From: Ophiura sarsii
Taxonomy: Eukaryota; Echinodermata; Ophiuroidea; Amphilepidida; Ophiuridae
Direction of reading: 5' to 3'
NCBI GenBank assembly: GCA_035610835.1
Contig: CM069449.1
Coordinates: 15,167,963-15,231,962, forward strand
DNA length: 64,000 nucleotides
The notes beneath the pieces are model-generated. The model did not search any database. It worked only from the letters and a program-made list of their open reading frames with translations, and was not told the origin of the DNA. Both the position numbers and the translations under genes were made by a program. Below, one piece after another: positions 1-11,612 of the stretch (position 1 is the first letter of the stretch; the number at the start of each line of letters is the position of its first letter).

Positions 1-924
1 TCAAATTATATAGAACAAGAAGGAGACAGTATCAAATATACATAATGATACGCAACCAGGGCTGCTAAGGGGTGATTAAAGGGTTCAGAAGACCCAAGAA
101 AGGCACCCCTTACAAACTGAGAAAAAAATGTGACTAACGTTACTAAATGGGCCTATATTGCACCTGTTAATCATATTTTTTTGATATAATATACATGTAA
201 AGTGAGATGTACAAGGCATTAATCTATACATATAACTCGGGGTTCTAAATATTGGTTCAGGGATCAAAGACCCCACCCCTAAAATGAGTTATATTTGTTT
301 TTATTTGGATTAAAATCACATAGCGATCTCATACCGCCTATCTTATGTGCAGCATTTACACGTAATGATGTATTCATTGTACGCGCGTAGTGCACATTAA
401 TGCCAAATCTCACAGGAAGATTGCTCTCTGAATTTTTCAGTGACACGTTTCGTTAAATTGTGAGAACTGTAATCTCCATTTTTTTATTTTGGAAATGGTC
501 AAATGGAAAGGGTATATTGTTGCGCAACATTTTTATACACAAATATGGCATGCACATTTCGGGCCAGACGGGCAAAATGTGTTTAAAATAATTAATATTC
601 TCCATAGACCGCTGTGTAAATTTCCTTTAAAAAACATGTTAAAAATTGCTTAAAAACGAACATGATGATTACCATTGGAATTTTACCAAGCTTTAGGGAT
701 ACACCTTGGTTTGGTTTGGTTTGGGTTGGGTTAGCTGTATATATTAATGAAGCATTTTAAATAACACACATTTACACATCAGTCAGTAATTATATCATCA
801 ATTTCTCTTTTTTCAGATTGATGTAACATAAAATGCTGTTGACTCTGTCAACTCAAATTGTTCAAATTAATTATACCGATATGATAAAAAATGAAGATCT
901 TGTACGACTAAAAAAAAGAAAGAT
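1..924. other. AT-rich intergenic sequence, no gene seen
   Basis: No ORF here resembles a known protein and no splice-bounded exon stands out. A short TTTGG-type microsatellite lies near 703-733. The only longer ORF (63 aa, minus strand) has no domain-like character. I see nothing further to annotate. Confidence 0.6.
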
Positions 925-2030
925 TAATCGGTCCATGTTCTCTTTTCAATAAAAATCCATTTACATTCACATCCTTCACCCATGCATGACACTTTGAATT
1001 TGAATTAGCCCGCGCATTGAGGGGAAATGCGCAGCAATCAACACAGGATCGATACGGCTTACATGTATGTGCTTGTTAACAATTGGTGTCTTTTCCCGCA
1101 TAGTGTTGTGAAAATGTGCCTTTTGAAAAGAGACTAATTTTCTATAAATTGTGCTAATCATTTTTTTCTATTGATTTTTATTTTTTAAACTTGCAACACA
1201 GAAAGACATTTACAGATACAGAAAAGTACAAAAATACAGAGTTATACAATTGCATATACACTAAATAATCATAAAGGGTTCAACAAAAGAAAGTATACCA
1301 CTTTGTTTATGTCATTTTGAGTAACTTTCAATTTGTTTTTGTCCAAACAGGCTAGATAGGCATTTAGACGAAAATGTAGACCAAATTTGCCCCCTAACAA
1401 CAAAGATAAACCATGATTAGCACCATTTAAAGGAAACTATCTCATTTTCAAAAGTCGCATTTCCAATACACAGCACGAGAAGAATAGGCCAATTGTTAAC
1501 ACACACATATGCCGTATTTATCCCGTACTGATCACCGCGCATATCCCTCCGCGGGCTAATTCAAATGTAAACTGATGCATGGGTGAAGGATTTGAATGTA
1601 AAGGAATGTTATGGATGGGGAGAACATGGACAGATTAACCAAATCTTCTCGTGCTGTGTATTGGAAATGCGACTTTGGCAAATCTGGTATCAAATTATGC
1701 CCAAAAGATTTATCTAAATGCCTATCTGGCCTGTTTGGTCAAAAACAAATTGAAAGTTACTCAAAATGACATAAACAAAGTGGTATATTTTCTTTTGTTG
1801 AACCCTTTATGTATCCAAATAAGGCCTTTGATGATACAAACATAAAAAAGTTTCCAAATATGAACCATGGTGGTATACAATCATAAATTGTGCTAATCAT
1901 GGTTTATCTTTGTTGTTGGGTGTCATGGTTGCTATCAAATTGTGCCAAAAATATTCATCCAAATGTCTATTTAGCCTGTTTGGTAACAAAAAACAAAAAA
2001 ACCGAAAGTTACTTTAAAGGACCTAAATTG
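925..2030. repeat. Nested inverted-repeat block with a third diverged copy
   Basis: The segment at about 936-1110 is an imperfect reverse complement of about 1485-1640; both contain the sequence CCTTCACCCATGCAT or its complement and a shared GAATTAGCCCGCG region. Nested with this, about 1272-1485 is the inverse of about 1645-1815 (shared CATAAAGGGTTCAACAAAAG). About 1880-2020 is a third, more diverged copy in the orientation of 1645-1760. The arrangement is what one expects from a foldback-type DNA element partly duplicated and decayed. No transposase is visible; family is unknown. Confidence 0.65.
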
Positions 2031-2089
2031 ATTCTAGCTTAGACTTAGAAATCAAAGGTAGCCGTGGTCCACCATTGTTTGGGCGAAAT

Positions 2090-3020
2090 TCAACTATCAC
2101 ATGGTCATTAAATAATTCATCATTCACTATTTCACCGTTTGTGTTATTAATTGATCACAGGGTGACGCGAGTTATATAATGATCTCAATTGAGGGTTAGC
2201 AAATCATCGTCTGAGTTATTAAATGACCATTCGCGGTCATTAAATGATTGTGTGTGGTCAATATTGTGTTCATTAGACGATCACCTGGGGTTATTTAACA
2301 TTGTTTAACAACCGGTCGAATCTTAAAATTATTGCATGGGGTTATAATGCAATAACTTAAGGTAATTGAAAGATCCCCTGTGGTAGTCATTGAATGATCC
2401 CCTGTGGTCATTGAGTGATCCCGTGTGGTCATTGAGTGATCCCCTGTGGTCATTAAATGATCCCTTGTAGTCATTAAATGGTCTGCTGTGGTCATTAAAT
2501 GATCAGGTGTGGTCATTAAATGATCAGGTGTGGTCATTAAATGATCCCCTGTGGTCATTAAATATCCCATGTGGTCATTAAATGATCATTAAATGAGCCC
2601 GTATGGTCTTTAAATGTTCCCTTGTGGTCCTTAAATGATTCCCTGTGATCCTTAAATGATCCCATGTGGTCATTAAGTGATCCCCTGTGGTGATTAAATG
2701 ATCCCCTGTGGTCATTAAATGATCCCATATGGTCCTTCAATGATCCCCTGTGGTCAATAAAAGATCCCCTGTGGATATTAAATGATCCACTGTGGTCATT
2801 AAATGATCCCCCGTGGTCCTTAAAAGATCCCCTGTGGTCATTAAATGATCCCCTTTTGTCCTTAAATGATCCCCTGTGGTCCTTAAATGATCGCCTGTGG
2901 TCCTTACATTATCCCCTGGGGTCCTTAAATTATCTCCTGTTGTCCTTAAATGATCCCTTGTGGTCATTAAATGATCCCGTGTGGTCTTTAAATGATCCCC
3001 TGTGGTCATTAAATATCCCA
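2090..3020. repeat. 21-bp minisatellite (core 2380-3020, degenerate left flank)
   Basis: A 21-bp unit close to TAAATGATCCCCTGTGGTCA plus T repeats about 30 times between 2380 and 3020. From 2090 to 2380 related but heavily diverged units occur (scattered GGTCATTAAATGA), so the array is homogeneous on the right and decayed on the left. Because the unit length is a multiple of three and mostly stop-free, both strands show heptapeptide-repeat ORFs (minus strand MTTGDHL-like, plus strand SLNDPLW-like). These are products of periodicity, not evidence of a gene. Confidence 0.95.
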
Positions 3021-3269
3021 CATTTTTTGGCACTTTTTGGTCTGTAACTCAAAAAATAAAAAATAAGATATTAAAAAAAAAACGCTCCTGGGGACTGTTA
3101 TCAGGATTATCATAAAACTACTATGACAAAATTTAACAAAATATATTTTGAGTTATCTTTTCCAAACCTAAAATGGGTCAAAAAAAATGTTTTTTATAAT
3201 TTTTTTCCAAAATGGTCAATTTCATTATCATGGTTGGATTCATTGAACCCTTTTCTGCAAAAAAACTGT

Positions 3270-3335
3270 ATACATTTATAAAGATTAAATGAATATTGAA
3301 GAAGTTACGGCAGTTTTACGGAGGCTGTACCTGAG
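3270..3335 (+). repeat. Dispersed repeat end shared with 16970-17025
   Basis: The block ending GAAGTTACGGCAGTTTTACG and continuing GAGGCTGTA is shared almost exactly with 16985-17023. The AT-rich sequence before it in both places has a similar style (poly-A/T runs, 'aaatggtcaa'-like motifs), so both look like the same end of a dispersed repeat family. No coding capacity is visible. Confidence 0.6.
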
Positions 3336-3596
3336 AGTCCACAGCCCCCCTAAACGCTTGACCACGATCGCAAAAATATGATCATTACGGTTCCATACCC
3401 TGTAAAGTTTGAGACCATTCTAAAACCACCGTTTAACCATGTTATCAGGGGGCAATAACTCATGTGTATTGCCTATGGTGCCTTCGGTAACAGGTTGGTC
3501 ATGCGTTCTTCCAGGTTTTAACATAGGTCTTTTTGTACTTATTGCAGTTTTTTTCGAATGAGCAAAATCTGCGGGAGTTGATGATCACAGCATGCG

Positions 3597-3723
3597 GTTA
3601 GTGATAAGGGTTAGAGCTAGCGATCCAAATAGCGGTAATCCGGGTATCCGAAATTACCAAATTTACCGGTGGATAACCAATTTTTCCTTGCCGATCATCC
3701 GGCGGATAACCAACATTTTTTGG
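3597..3723. repeat. Short palindromic GGATAACC repeats
   Basis: Several copies of CGGTGGATAACCAA or CGGCGGATAACCAA and related TATCCG motifs lie within about 120 bp. A related perfect 19-bp palindrome, GGTTATCCGCTGGATAACC, occurs at about 53835-53855. Probably the remnant of one short dispersed repeat family. Confidence 0.45.
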
Positions 3724-3839
3724 ACACCAACAATGTATGTTTAAAATGATTAAATTGCCTGTACTGCTAATTTGAGCTCAACATTCCATCATTTCATAAA
3801 TTCATACTTCCGTTGTAATTTGTAAACAGTAAATCTGAT

Positions 3840-4140
3840 TACGAAGCCACGTGTTTTGGGTGCTACGAGTCTCTGACCGCTATCATTTTCTCCCGTTGTA
3901 CGAACCAAACTATGTCGCTGTAATCGAGAATATTGTAGCGCTTTTATAGACCCGGTTGTTTTTCTGCTGAATAAGAGTACACGTGCTCGCCGAATACCAG
4001 CATAATTTGGGCGTCGGTCTGTGTATAGGAAAATATATTTTGTATTCATACTTTTAAGAAGCCACGTGTTTAAATGGCTATGAATCTCTAACCCTATCAT
4101 TAACTCTCATTGTATGAACTGAATCGTGTCGCAGGATGTA
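3840..4140. repeat. Diverged tandem duplication, period about 218 bp
   Basis: The segment beginning GAAGCCACGTGTTTTGGG near 3842 recurs as GAAGCCACGTGTTTAAATGG near 4060. The following about 80 bases (ACGAGTCTCTGACC... versus ATGAATCTCTAACC...) align with scattered substitutions. The minus-strand ORF of 103 aa spanning it has no recognisable domain. Confidence 0.65.
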
Positions 4141-4251
4141 GTGGATGCGTCATCTACCGAGTGCGCTTTGGAAGCGCGATTAAGTTATTTACAGTATTCA
4201 ATGCTTACAACTTCGTCCTTCGTAAACGGTAATATCCCCTCCACCCCTTTG

Positions 4252-6366
4252 TTAACAGTCTCTGCCTCTAAGGGCGTACCATGTGGTGATTCATGGGTCT
4301 CAGATCAACTTTTTAAAAACTGGTGATAACATTACCATAACATTATACTACTGCCAAATTTTAAAATTCCTAAAAGTTTTGGTTCGGTCGTAAAAAATCA
4401 CCGACATTTTAGGAACAAATCCCAGTAAAATTATTACTACGTTCCCTATAAGTATAACTATGCGCACCATGCACATCCCAACGAAAGGAAAACTAATTTG
4501 AAACCTCCAGTTGGGTACACAACAAATGTGAAACAAAATCATTGGGATCTCGTTGGCGCGTCACATTACACTGACCTTGAAACCGTGACGAACAGCGTCC
4601 TTAGCAGTTTTCAAGCCCTATAGTTTGACGCGCCAATGAGATCCCATTACATAAACAAGTTCATATGGAAGAACTCACAGCCTTTAACAAATTCAAAAGT
4701 AAAAATTGTTGGGATCTCGTTGGCGCACGGAGATAATCCAGGTCAAAGGTCAAGTTTTACCATTTTGAGCCATTTTCGCACCTCCGTAAATCCGTGCGCC
4801 ATCTTTAAAACGCCTTGGAAATGACCTCTACTTGCAAAAGATGGTTTACCTTGAATAAAAAATGAAGAAACTGGTTTGGGATCTCAGAGATTTTTTTGTT
4901 AATGATTTTTTACAAATTTGCTTAAGAGCAACTTGCACTGCATGCGAGTCAGTAATAGCAATTTGTGCATTGTCCAAGTTCTTGTAAATCAGTGCGCCAA
5001 CAAGATCCCATCACTTTTTTGATTTATTTGCTTAGTTTGGCCCCCATTCAATAGATACCACTAGAAAAAACTTTGGGATTTTGATGGCGGTTAATTCTAC
5101 ATGATCGCAAAGTTGAGGTGTCATCAGCTTTATTCTCGAGCCTTTTGGGCCATTTATCAGATTATCAGAATATCAGATTCCTTTGGTGAATTTTGAACAT
5201 GTCCATATAGGACATTGTTTTTCATGCATTTTAAACCATTCTCAACCCATCAACATTAATCTGTTGCATGATGTTTCATAAATTGCATATTATGTCTTCA
5301 GAATTCAACAACCCTGTCGAATTCGGAAGACATGACTTGCATATTTTGAAATCGACATTACAGACTAACATAGATGTGTTCAGAATAGTCTATAATGCAT
5401 AGAAAACAATGTCCTATATGACATGTCAAAATTCACCAAAGTAATCTGATATCCTGGGACTTGAGAGGCTTGAGAATAAAGCTGATGACACCTCAATTTT
5501 TTGCTCATTTAGAATTCACCGCCATCAAAATCCCAAAGTTTTTTCTAGTGGTATCCATTGAATGGTGGCCAAACTAAGCAAATAAATCAAAAAGTTAATG
5601 GGATCTAGTTGGCGCACTGATTTATAAGAGCTTGAACAATGTATGTGGGGCTATTACTGACTCGCATGCACTGTAAGTTGACCTTAAGCAAATTGTAAAA
5701 ATCGTTTAAAAAAAAATCTTAAAGATCCCAAGCTGGAATCTTCATTTTTGATTTAAGGTAAACCATCTTTGCAACTGGAGATCATTTCCAAGGTGTTTTA
5801 AAGATGGCGCACAGATGTACGGAGGTGCAAAAATGGCTCAAAATAGTAACATTTGACCTTTGACCTGGATATCTCCATGCGCCAACGAGATCCCAACAAT
5901 GTTTCCTTTTGAATTTGTTAAAGGCTCCGAGGTTCTTACATATGCACTTGTTTATTGAATGGGATCTTGTTGGCGCATCGAATTATAAGGTCTTGAAACT
6001 GCATAAGAGCGCTATTCGTCAAGGGTTCAAGGTCAGCGTAATATGACACGCCAACGAGATCCCAACGATTTTGTTTCACTTTGTTACGTACCTAACTGGA
6101 GGTTTCAAAATATGTTTTCCATTCGTTGGGATGTACCTAGCGCGCCATAGATATACTTATGGGGAACGTAGTAATCGTTTTACTGGGGGTTTTTCCTGAA
6201 ATTTCAGTGATTATTAACGACCGAACCAAAAATGTTAGGATTTTAAAATGTGGCTATGGTATAATGGTATGGTAATGTATCCCTGATTTTTTATCAAGTT
6301 GATCTGAGGACCCATGAATCACAACACCCCCCAAAATGGTACACTCTTACAGGCAGAGACTGTTAA
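4252..6366. mobile_element. 2.1 kb near-complete hairpin element with TTAA flanks
   Basis: The whole segment folds back on itself about a centre near 5309: left-arm blocks recur in reverse order as complements in the right arm. Termini are TTAA-CAGTCTCTGCC on the left (4252) and GGCAGAGACTG-TTAA on the right (6366). Within each arm the module GGGATCTCGTTGGCGC occurs in both orientations (about 4544, 4631, 4707 and 4997, with mirror copies at about 5608, 5880, 5960 and 6040), so inverted repeats are nested inside the large one. Arms are about 1.05 kb with a loop of only 12-15 nt near 5303-5316. No ORF resembles a transposase, so this looks non-autonomous. TTAA target sites are typical of piggyBac and Kolobok superfamilies; assignment between them is inference. 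Confidence 0.85.
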
Positions 6367-6395
6367 CAGTGTTATGAAAACGTCTCAGGAAGACG

Positions 6396-6556
6396 GGGTT
6401 AATTACTTAGAGCAATATCGTTTTCACGCTTTTCATTTGGAAAGAGAAAGGGTTAATTACTAGAGCAATATCGTTTTCACGCTTTTCAGTTGGAAAGAGA
6501 AAGGGTTAATTACTTAGAGCAATATCGTTTTCACGCTTTTCAGTTGGAAAGAGAAA
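6396..6556 (+). repeat. Three tandem copies of a 54-bp unit
   Basis: A unit starting GGGTTAATTACTTAGAGC and ending TTGGAAAGAGAAA is present three times (54, 53 and 54 bp), nearly identical, immediately to the right of the hairpin element. The high identity suggests recent slippage or unequal exchange. Confidence 0.9.
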
Positions 6557-6735
6557 GGATGTATTTCAATAACGAAGTAAGAAGGCGGATTTAAAAATCG
6601 GTTCCATGATGTAAACTCCTCAAACAAGTTCGGCAATTTGTTTCAATCGCCCAATTTATTTTTTCGTCGGAAAATGTAGATTGACAAGTTGGTGAAACTT
6701 TTTCTGTTGTCGAACAAATCCATTATTCTACTCAC

Positions 6736-6930
6736 CGTTTTCCCGGCCCGATTTGGCCCCGTGCCTACGTATCCAAAAATCAGCCACATCGCACAAGAGA
6801 ACAACACTATCGGAAGGGGCAACAGATTATTGATAAAGACAATTACAAACATAAGCGATGGACAAGAGAATCTAGTTGGATACGCAGACAGGGAGCCAAC
6901 ATCATCAACCATGACAAGGGTATTTATACT
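6736..6930 (-). CDS. Candidate internal exon: GPCR-like transmembrane segment
   Basis: Read on the minus strand, an open frame of 65 codons is bounded by TTTAG at the acceptor side (the AG at 6931-6932 is also the upstream in-frame stop) and a strong donor, ACG|GTGAGT, at 6734-6735. Exon length is 195 bp, phase 0 to 0. The peptide has a polar start with YPTRFSCPS, then a hydrophobic stretch around MFVIVFINNLLPLPIVLF and SCAMWLIFGYV, then a basic TGPNRAGKT. A Pro in a hydrophobic helix followed by a polar/Cys position and a basic cytoplasmic end resembles TM5 and the start of loop 3 of rhodopsin-class GPCRs, with a loop intron. The polypyrimidine tract is weak, no neighbouring GPCR exons were found, and a plus-strand ORF overlaps. 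It could be a pseudo-exon. Confidence 0.28.
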
Positions 6931-6936
6931 CTAAAT

Positions 6937-8485
6937 CATGTCTACGATCACGATAACACCTACAGCTTCCCGTGAACGTGAATGTGAACAATCTCGCGGG
7001 AAAAACAAGTCGATCAAGTCATTACCGAAAAAGTCTTCCGTAGAAAACGTCTAAAGTGTGAGTAACATAATGGATTTGTTCAACCAAAATTGTCACCATA
7101 TTTATATTACGTTCATAGTTCAATAAATGCGTATGTTTTGTTTCGAGAGAAATTATACAAATCAATGCATTAGCGCTGATATTGATGTGTGAATAATGGC
7201 ACGACCCCGTAGAGGGAATGTTATTGTGACCATATCCACATTTGCGCGAGTGCATTCGTTTGTTTTAATTGTTCGAGAAACAAAATATACGCATGTATTG
7301 ACTTCATTCATACACGACACTATCAATTAATAGCCGATGTCTTCCCTTACCAACGAGACTTCATTCCTAGCAATCACTTGTTCAGTGCTAAGTCACCTGT
7401 TTGAGAATATTAGGAGCTCACAAATAGTGATGCTTTTGATTGTTACAATTTGGTGTCATTGTAAAGATGAACCTACCAGCCTTTTATCTATATGTGCTAC
7501 ACTATGAATATCAACCAAATATGGGCGATTCCACGGTAACACGCGTTACGATTAAGCGCGCCATTCTTTAATTCCCGTTCTCTAGCTATAAGAGTAATTT
7601 GAATTAAGTTGTCATATTTTGTATTGAATTACCTAAGACTCATCTACATGTGGTCAATGACACAATAAATTTGGTTTAGCCCCAATGGTGCGTCTAAATG
7701 ATGTTTTATTCAACACTGTTGACTAAACTACATGTATGCCTACTACAGCGCGTTGCGAGCTGATGATGATCCACCACACGCGGTGAAATTATCATGCCCT
7801 GCTGCATTGTCCACAATTCTTTTGTTTTACAAACAACTAGCGGATGGTTATGCTAGATGGTTATGCCACTTTACCTACCTCTGAAACCACACAACCCCCC
7901 TGCAGCCCCCACCTGGTTGATATATAACCATATCCCTCCTAAAGGCATTATCCAATATATACAGTGAACATGAAATATTTTCCTTCCGATATATACCACC
8001 AAATTTGCCCGTTGTACCTTAAATCACGAAAATCAACAAATCTGCATTTATTAATCTTCACAAGAACACCAGTGTGATAGCCTTCCTACCAAAAGACCAA
8101 GTCACCCCTGCACCAACGGGTGAAGTAGATTTACCCCCGAAGCGCCGTAGACAATCCACATGGTGTCGCAATAAGTTGGGAGGGAGAATTTGAAATTTAT
8201 AACCGCGAAATGATTTTTTTTAAACAAAATCTGCGTGGAGTAAATTTCACTAGTGTGAAGGCCTTGCTCTATTTCTTTTTTTATTATAAATATTATGCCA
8301 GTTGTTAACCAAGTTTTGACATCATAAAAGCCTTTCGCGGGGTGAATATTGATGACCAAGTATCATGCTTTGACAGTATTTGAATGATAATATGAAGAAA
8401 TGCATTCATCAAAGTAGTCAACAGTGCTGGCTTATTGAAAAAGAATGCTAAGTAACCACCCGAGCAAACTTGATTGAAGTGTTCT
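6937..8485. other. No gene recognised up to the assembly gap
   Basis: ORFs are short (under 90 codons) and without domain-like composition. I see no tandem array, inverted repeat or tRNA-like sequence. The sequence is moderately AT-rich with ordinary complexity and could be intron or intergenic DNA. Confidence 0.5.
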
Positions 8486-8585
8486 NNNNNNNNNNNNNNN
8501 NNNNNNNNNNNNNNNNNNNNNNNNNNNNNNNNNNNNNNNNNNNNNNNNNNNNNNNNNNNNNNNNNNNNNNNNNNNNNNNNNNNNN
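8486..8585. other. Assembly gap, 100 Ns
   Basis: Exactly 100 unknown bases, the usual placeholder for a scaffold join of unknown size. Features and distances across it should not be trusted. Confidence 0.99.
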
Positions 8586-9780
8586 TGCGTTTATAGTTGT
8601 TTTCTATTTATTTATCTATCATTTATCTCTTGATTGATTTAACTTTAAATCTAAACAATTAAAACAAATGCGTAAACAATTATATACACTATTGCTCGAT
8701 AAATAAGTGATTTAACATGAGTTCAGTTTGATAATGATAGCAAAACTTGTTGTAAAACCATTTTACCAGTGTGCCCAACACTTCTCCTTTGCACACACTT
8801 TGTTTATACATTCAGGGATGTCACTTTTATAGCTTGTTATAGCTAAGATAATATACAATTGTTAGCTATTTGGATAGGCCCTACACGAAGCAAACACATT
8901 TCCAAAACAGGCCATAGCAATCGTACAACATGAGAAATGAGACCGTTACCAATGTTAAATTTACCATGATTGCCAAGTTTTGTATTTTTGAAATCTGTAC
9001 AACCGATGAATTTCTACTAGAAAATCTTTGGTACAACTTAATTTCAGGAAAGTTAGTTCTTGTAGCAATTTAGCTAGCTTTAATAAAAGAATTGGGAGAC
9101 GCAATATTCATGTCGAAATACATGTGGAAAAGGCAATCAGACAAGTATTGATAGACGCGACCAATTATTGTACCTTTGAAGGGTGGTTAGAGATAATCCA
9201 CGTATCGGCCATTGGAGAGCTAAAAGTTGGTTCAGAATTTAAAAAGACCAACACCACAGATATCTTACTCTTTGCAACACACATGTTGATGGATACTCGT
9301 TTGAAAATAACCCGCCAATGTATTGTATTAGGCTTGTTGAAGGTCGTACATTGACTTGATCTGAACAACGAATAATGGGAGCGAAAACCTTTTGTTACGG
9401 GCACGCATGAGTAAAGTGGATTCCTTCTATAATGAACCAAGACTTTAATTTCAGTGCCATAAGATCTTGACAAAGGTTACAGGGGACATTCTCGCTTCGA
9501 CGATGCTCCTATGCGTAAGTCAACTGAGAGCCCGGTCCGATGGTAGACTCCGGCGCCACTTGGCCAATACGTGGACAAAAAATCAGCAACAAGTGATGTT
9601 TTATCTAGGAGATATGTACACATTTTCTCATAATACATTATGCTACGCTTCCAATCATTAGATGGTTATAGCATATGCACGGCGCAAAGTGCACGGCGTC
9701 TCATTTAGGCCCACATGGCCGGTCAGGCCGCAGAGAAGTGCTTAAACCGGGACTACATTAAAAATACACTCAACTTAAAA
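8586..9780. other. No gene recognised after the gap
   Basis: A 108-codon plus-strand ORF (9028-9354) and an overlapping 102-codon minus-strand ORF have no recognisable motif, hydrophobic segment or domain pattern. Neither is supported as a gene. No repeats of note. Confidence 0.5.
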
Positions 9781-9781
9781 A

Positions 9782-9870
9782 ATGAAACACCGGATTCTAC
9801 TGTCGCTCTGTTACGGTCGTATATTCGGCCCCCGGATTCCACCGTCACTCTGTTGCAAATGTATATTCGC
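9782..9870 (+). repeat. Tandem duplication of about 42 bp
   Basis: CCGGATTCTACTGTCGCTCTGT near 9790 recurs as CCGGATTCCACCGTCACTCTGT near 9832, followed in both by a TATATTCGCC-like end. Two adjacent diverged copies; no coding interpretation. Confidence 0.7.
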
Positions 9871-9958
9871 CACAACATGTGGGCAACCTATAGTTTTATT
9901 GACTGTACATCATGCCTTTCGTCGGTACAACTCGGACTTATCACTGTCTGATAAGTCC

Positions 9959-9959
<1 letters not shown>

Positions 9960-9991
<32 letters not shown>
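9960..9991 (+). repeat. Poly-C run, 32 bases
   Basis: An uninterrupted run of about 32 C follows GATAAGTCCA. Similar runs occur at 17994, 26113, 26140, 44546, 49145 and 51455, and as poly-G at 26967 and 28925. Exact lengths in an assembly are unreliable. Confidence 0.95.
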
Positions 9992-9994
<3 letters not shown>

Positions 9995-10225
9995 ATATGG
10001 CCCCTGTTTAAAGTTGGCTACTAATATGCATTTATCCACAAAAATGGGACCACTTCAGCTTTGGAAAATTATGAAAATAAATTGTTTCAAATCTGCTTAC
10101 TTTGATTGTTGTTGATGACCCTATGCTTAAGTTTATACTAAAACAATAATGTTTGCGAACACCACTGCTCACATTTTTACGCACGAAACCATGTAATTCA
10201 GGTGTTTTATATGTTTTTTCACTCG

Positions 10226-10619
10226 GTGAACGGCGTTATCTAGTGTCATATTGCATTGGCAGTGTCATTACATCCCTAACTAAGTCCGAATATGATATAA
10301 AAATTATTGGTTTTTTGTCGTTGAGAGGTCTCCCCCTTAACAATATTTGACAAGCTATGCGACAGAAGAATGAATTTCATTTTTTAGCCTCAACAAATCT
10401 CTTGCTATGAATCAACGCTTTTGACAACTATGTGCTTTCAATTTTGTACCTTTTTTGCAAAACTTGTTTTGTCAATTTTACTCTAGTAGACGAACATTCC
10501 CTTCTGTAATGTATCAATTGTTATACTTTTTTAAGCCCAACATTGAAATTGTATGTCGTTATATAAAGATAACTTTATATGCTATTTTAATGGTATTATT
10601 CTTGGATAACGCCGTTCAC
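10226..10619. repeat. Possible small element bounded by inverted GTGAACGGCGTTATC
   Basis: GTGAACGGCGTTATC at 10226-10240 is repeated in inverted form (GATAACGCCGTTCAC) at 10605-10619. A second inverted pair of the same motif lies at 10964-10978 (one mismatch) and 11875-11889, enclosing the palindromic element at 11036-11612. The inverted pairing suggests terminal repeats of a short non-autonomous element, but no target duplication is evident. Confidence 0.4.
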
Positions 10620-11035
10620 GTGTATGATAGTTATGGGATTGAAACAAATATAAAACAATTGAAACTGACATAAATCATGTAGCTGTTGCAGAAACTTTAT
10701 TTGTTTTATCAATTTTAATACTAAAAAATGATTTAAACCATACATTTGGGCTGAATTTCCCAATATTGACCGTCAAACAGTGGTCAAATATTTAATTTTC
10801 ACTTTAAAATGTTTTATATAGCTTGCATTTTCGTTTAAAAGGGGTATATACCATTACATTAACTATTGCATTAAATTACATGCACACTGCATCGCATATT
10901 GTGAAGTTGTTCTCTTTTTTTTTTATTGATAATGGACATTTTAGGGTAAATTCAGTTATCCCTGTGAACAGCGTTATCCATGGTTATCCTAACATACACG
11001 CGCGCAATATGCCTGACGAAAACACGTGCTCAATA

Positions 11036-11612
11036 CCTGCTCAACACAATAAGTAACTGACCAGGTAATAAATGTGCTGATAACTCTAAAAGTATAACTC
11101 CTACATAAACATATTAAATTATAAACATGTTGAGAAATTTCTCTCCTTGAATTTGAGATATTACACGCTAAGAATGGTTGATTATTAAGGAAGTTACAAT
11201 CCTAAATGTACTGTCAAGTCTGATTTTCATTTTCACATTTTCATTTTCAACACGGGAACTCAGATCGGCAAATTATTGATTACTGGTAGTGGTAGTGCCA
11301 ATTCACCCGTCGATGGCCTGGTTGTTGGATAGTCGGCCGGCGGCATTGTTACGGTTAATCAATACGGCACACACGCTTTACCTGTCATTCTCTCCCCGTG
11401 TTGAAAAGAAAATGTTAAAATGAAAATCAGACTTGCCCTAACATTTGGGATCGTAACATCCTCATTAATCAACCATTCTTAGCGTGTAATATCTCAAATT
11501 CAAGACGAGAAATTTCTCAACAACTTTATCATTAAATATGTTTATGTAGGAGTTGTACTTCTAGAGTCATCAGCATGTTTATTACCTGGTCATTTACTTA
11601 TTGTGATGACTG
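11036..11612. mobile_element. Palindromic TA-flanked MITE, copy 1
   Basis: Left and right halves are reverse complements through CACAATAAGTAACTGACCAG, CCTACATAAACATATT, AATTTGAGATATTACACGC and an AACACGGG/CCCGTGTT block, leaving a unique central segment of roughly 100 bp. The right end reads GATGACTG-TA; the left end is diverged but preceded by TA. The second copy at 13616-14198 carries the central segment in the opposite orientation. TA target sites and CAGT-type ends are typical of Tc1/mariner-derived MITEs; superfamily assignment is inference. Confidence 0.8.

Noticed and set aside
2295..3033. 91- to 98-codon minus-strand ORFs with GDHLMTT repeats
   Set aside because: They are the translation of a stop-free 21-bp minisatellite; the plus strand is equally open.
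9028..9473. Overlapping 108-codon plus and 102-codon minus ORFs
   Set aside because: No domain, signal or splice support; ORFs of this size are expected by chance.
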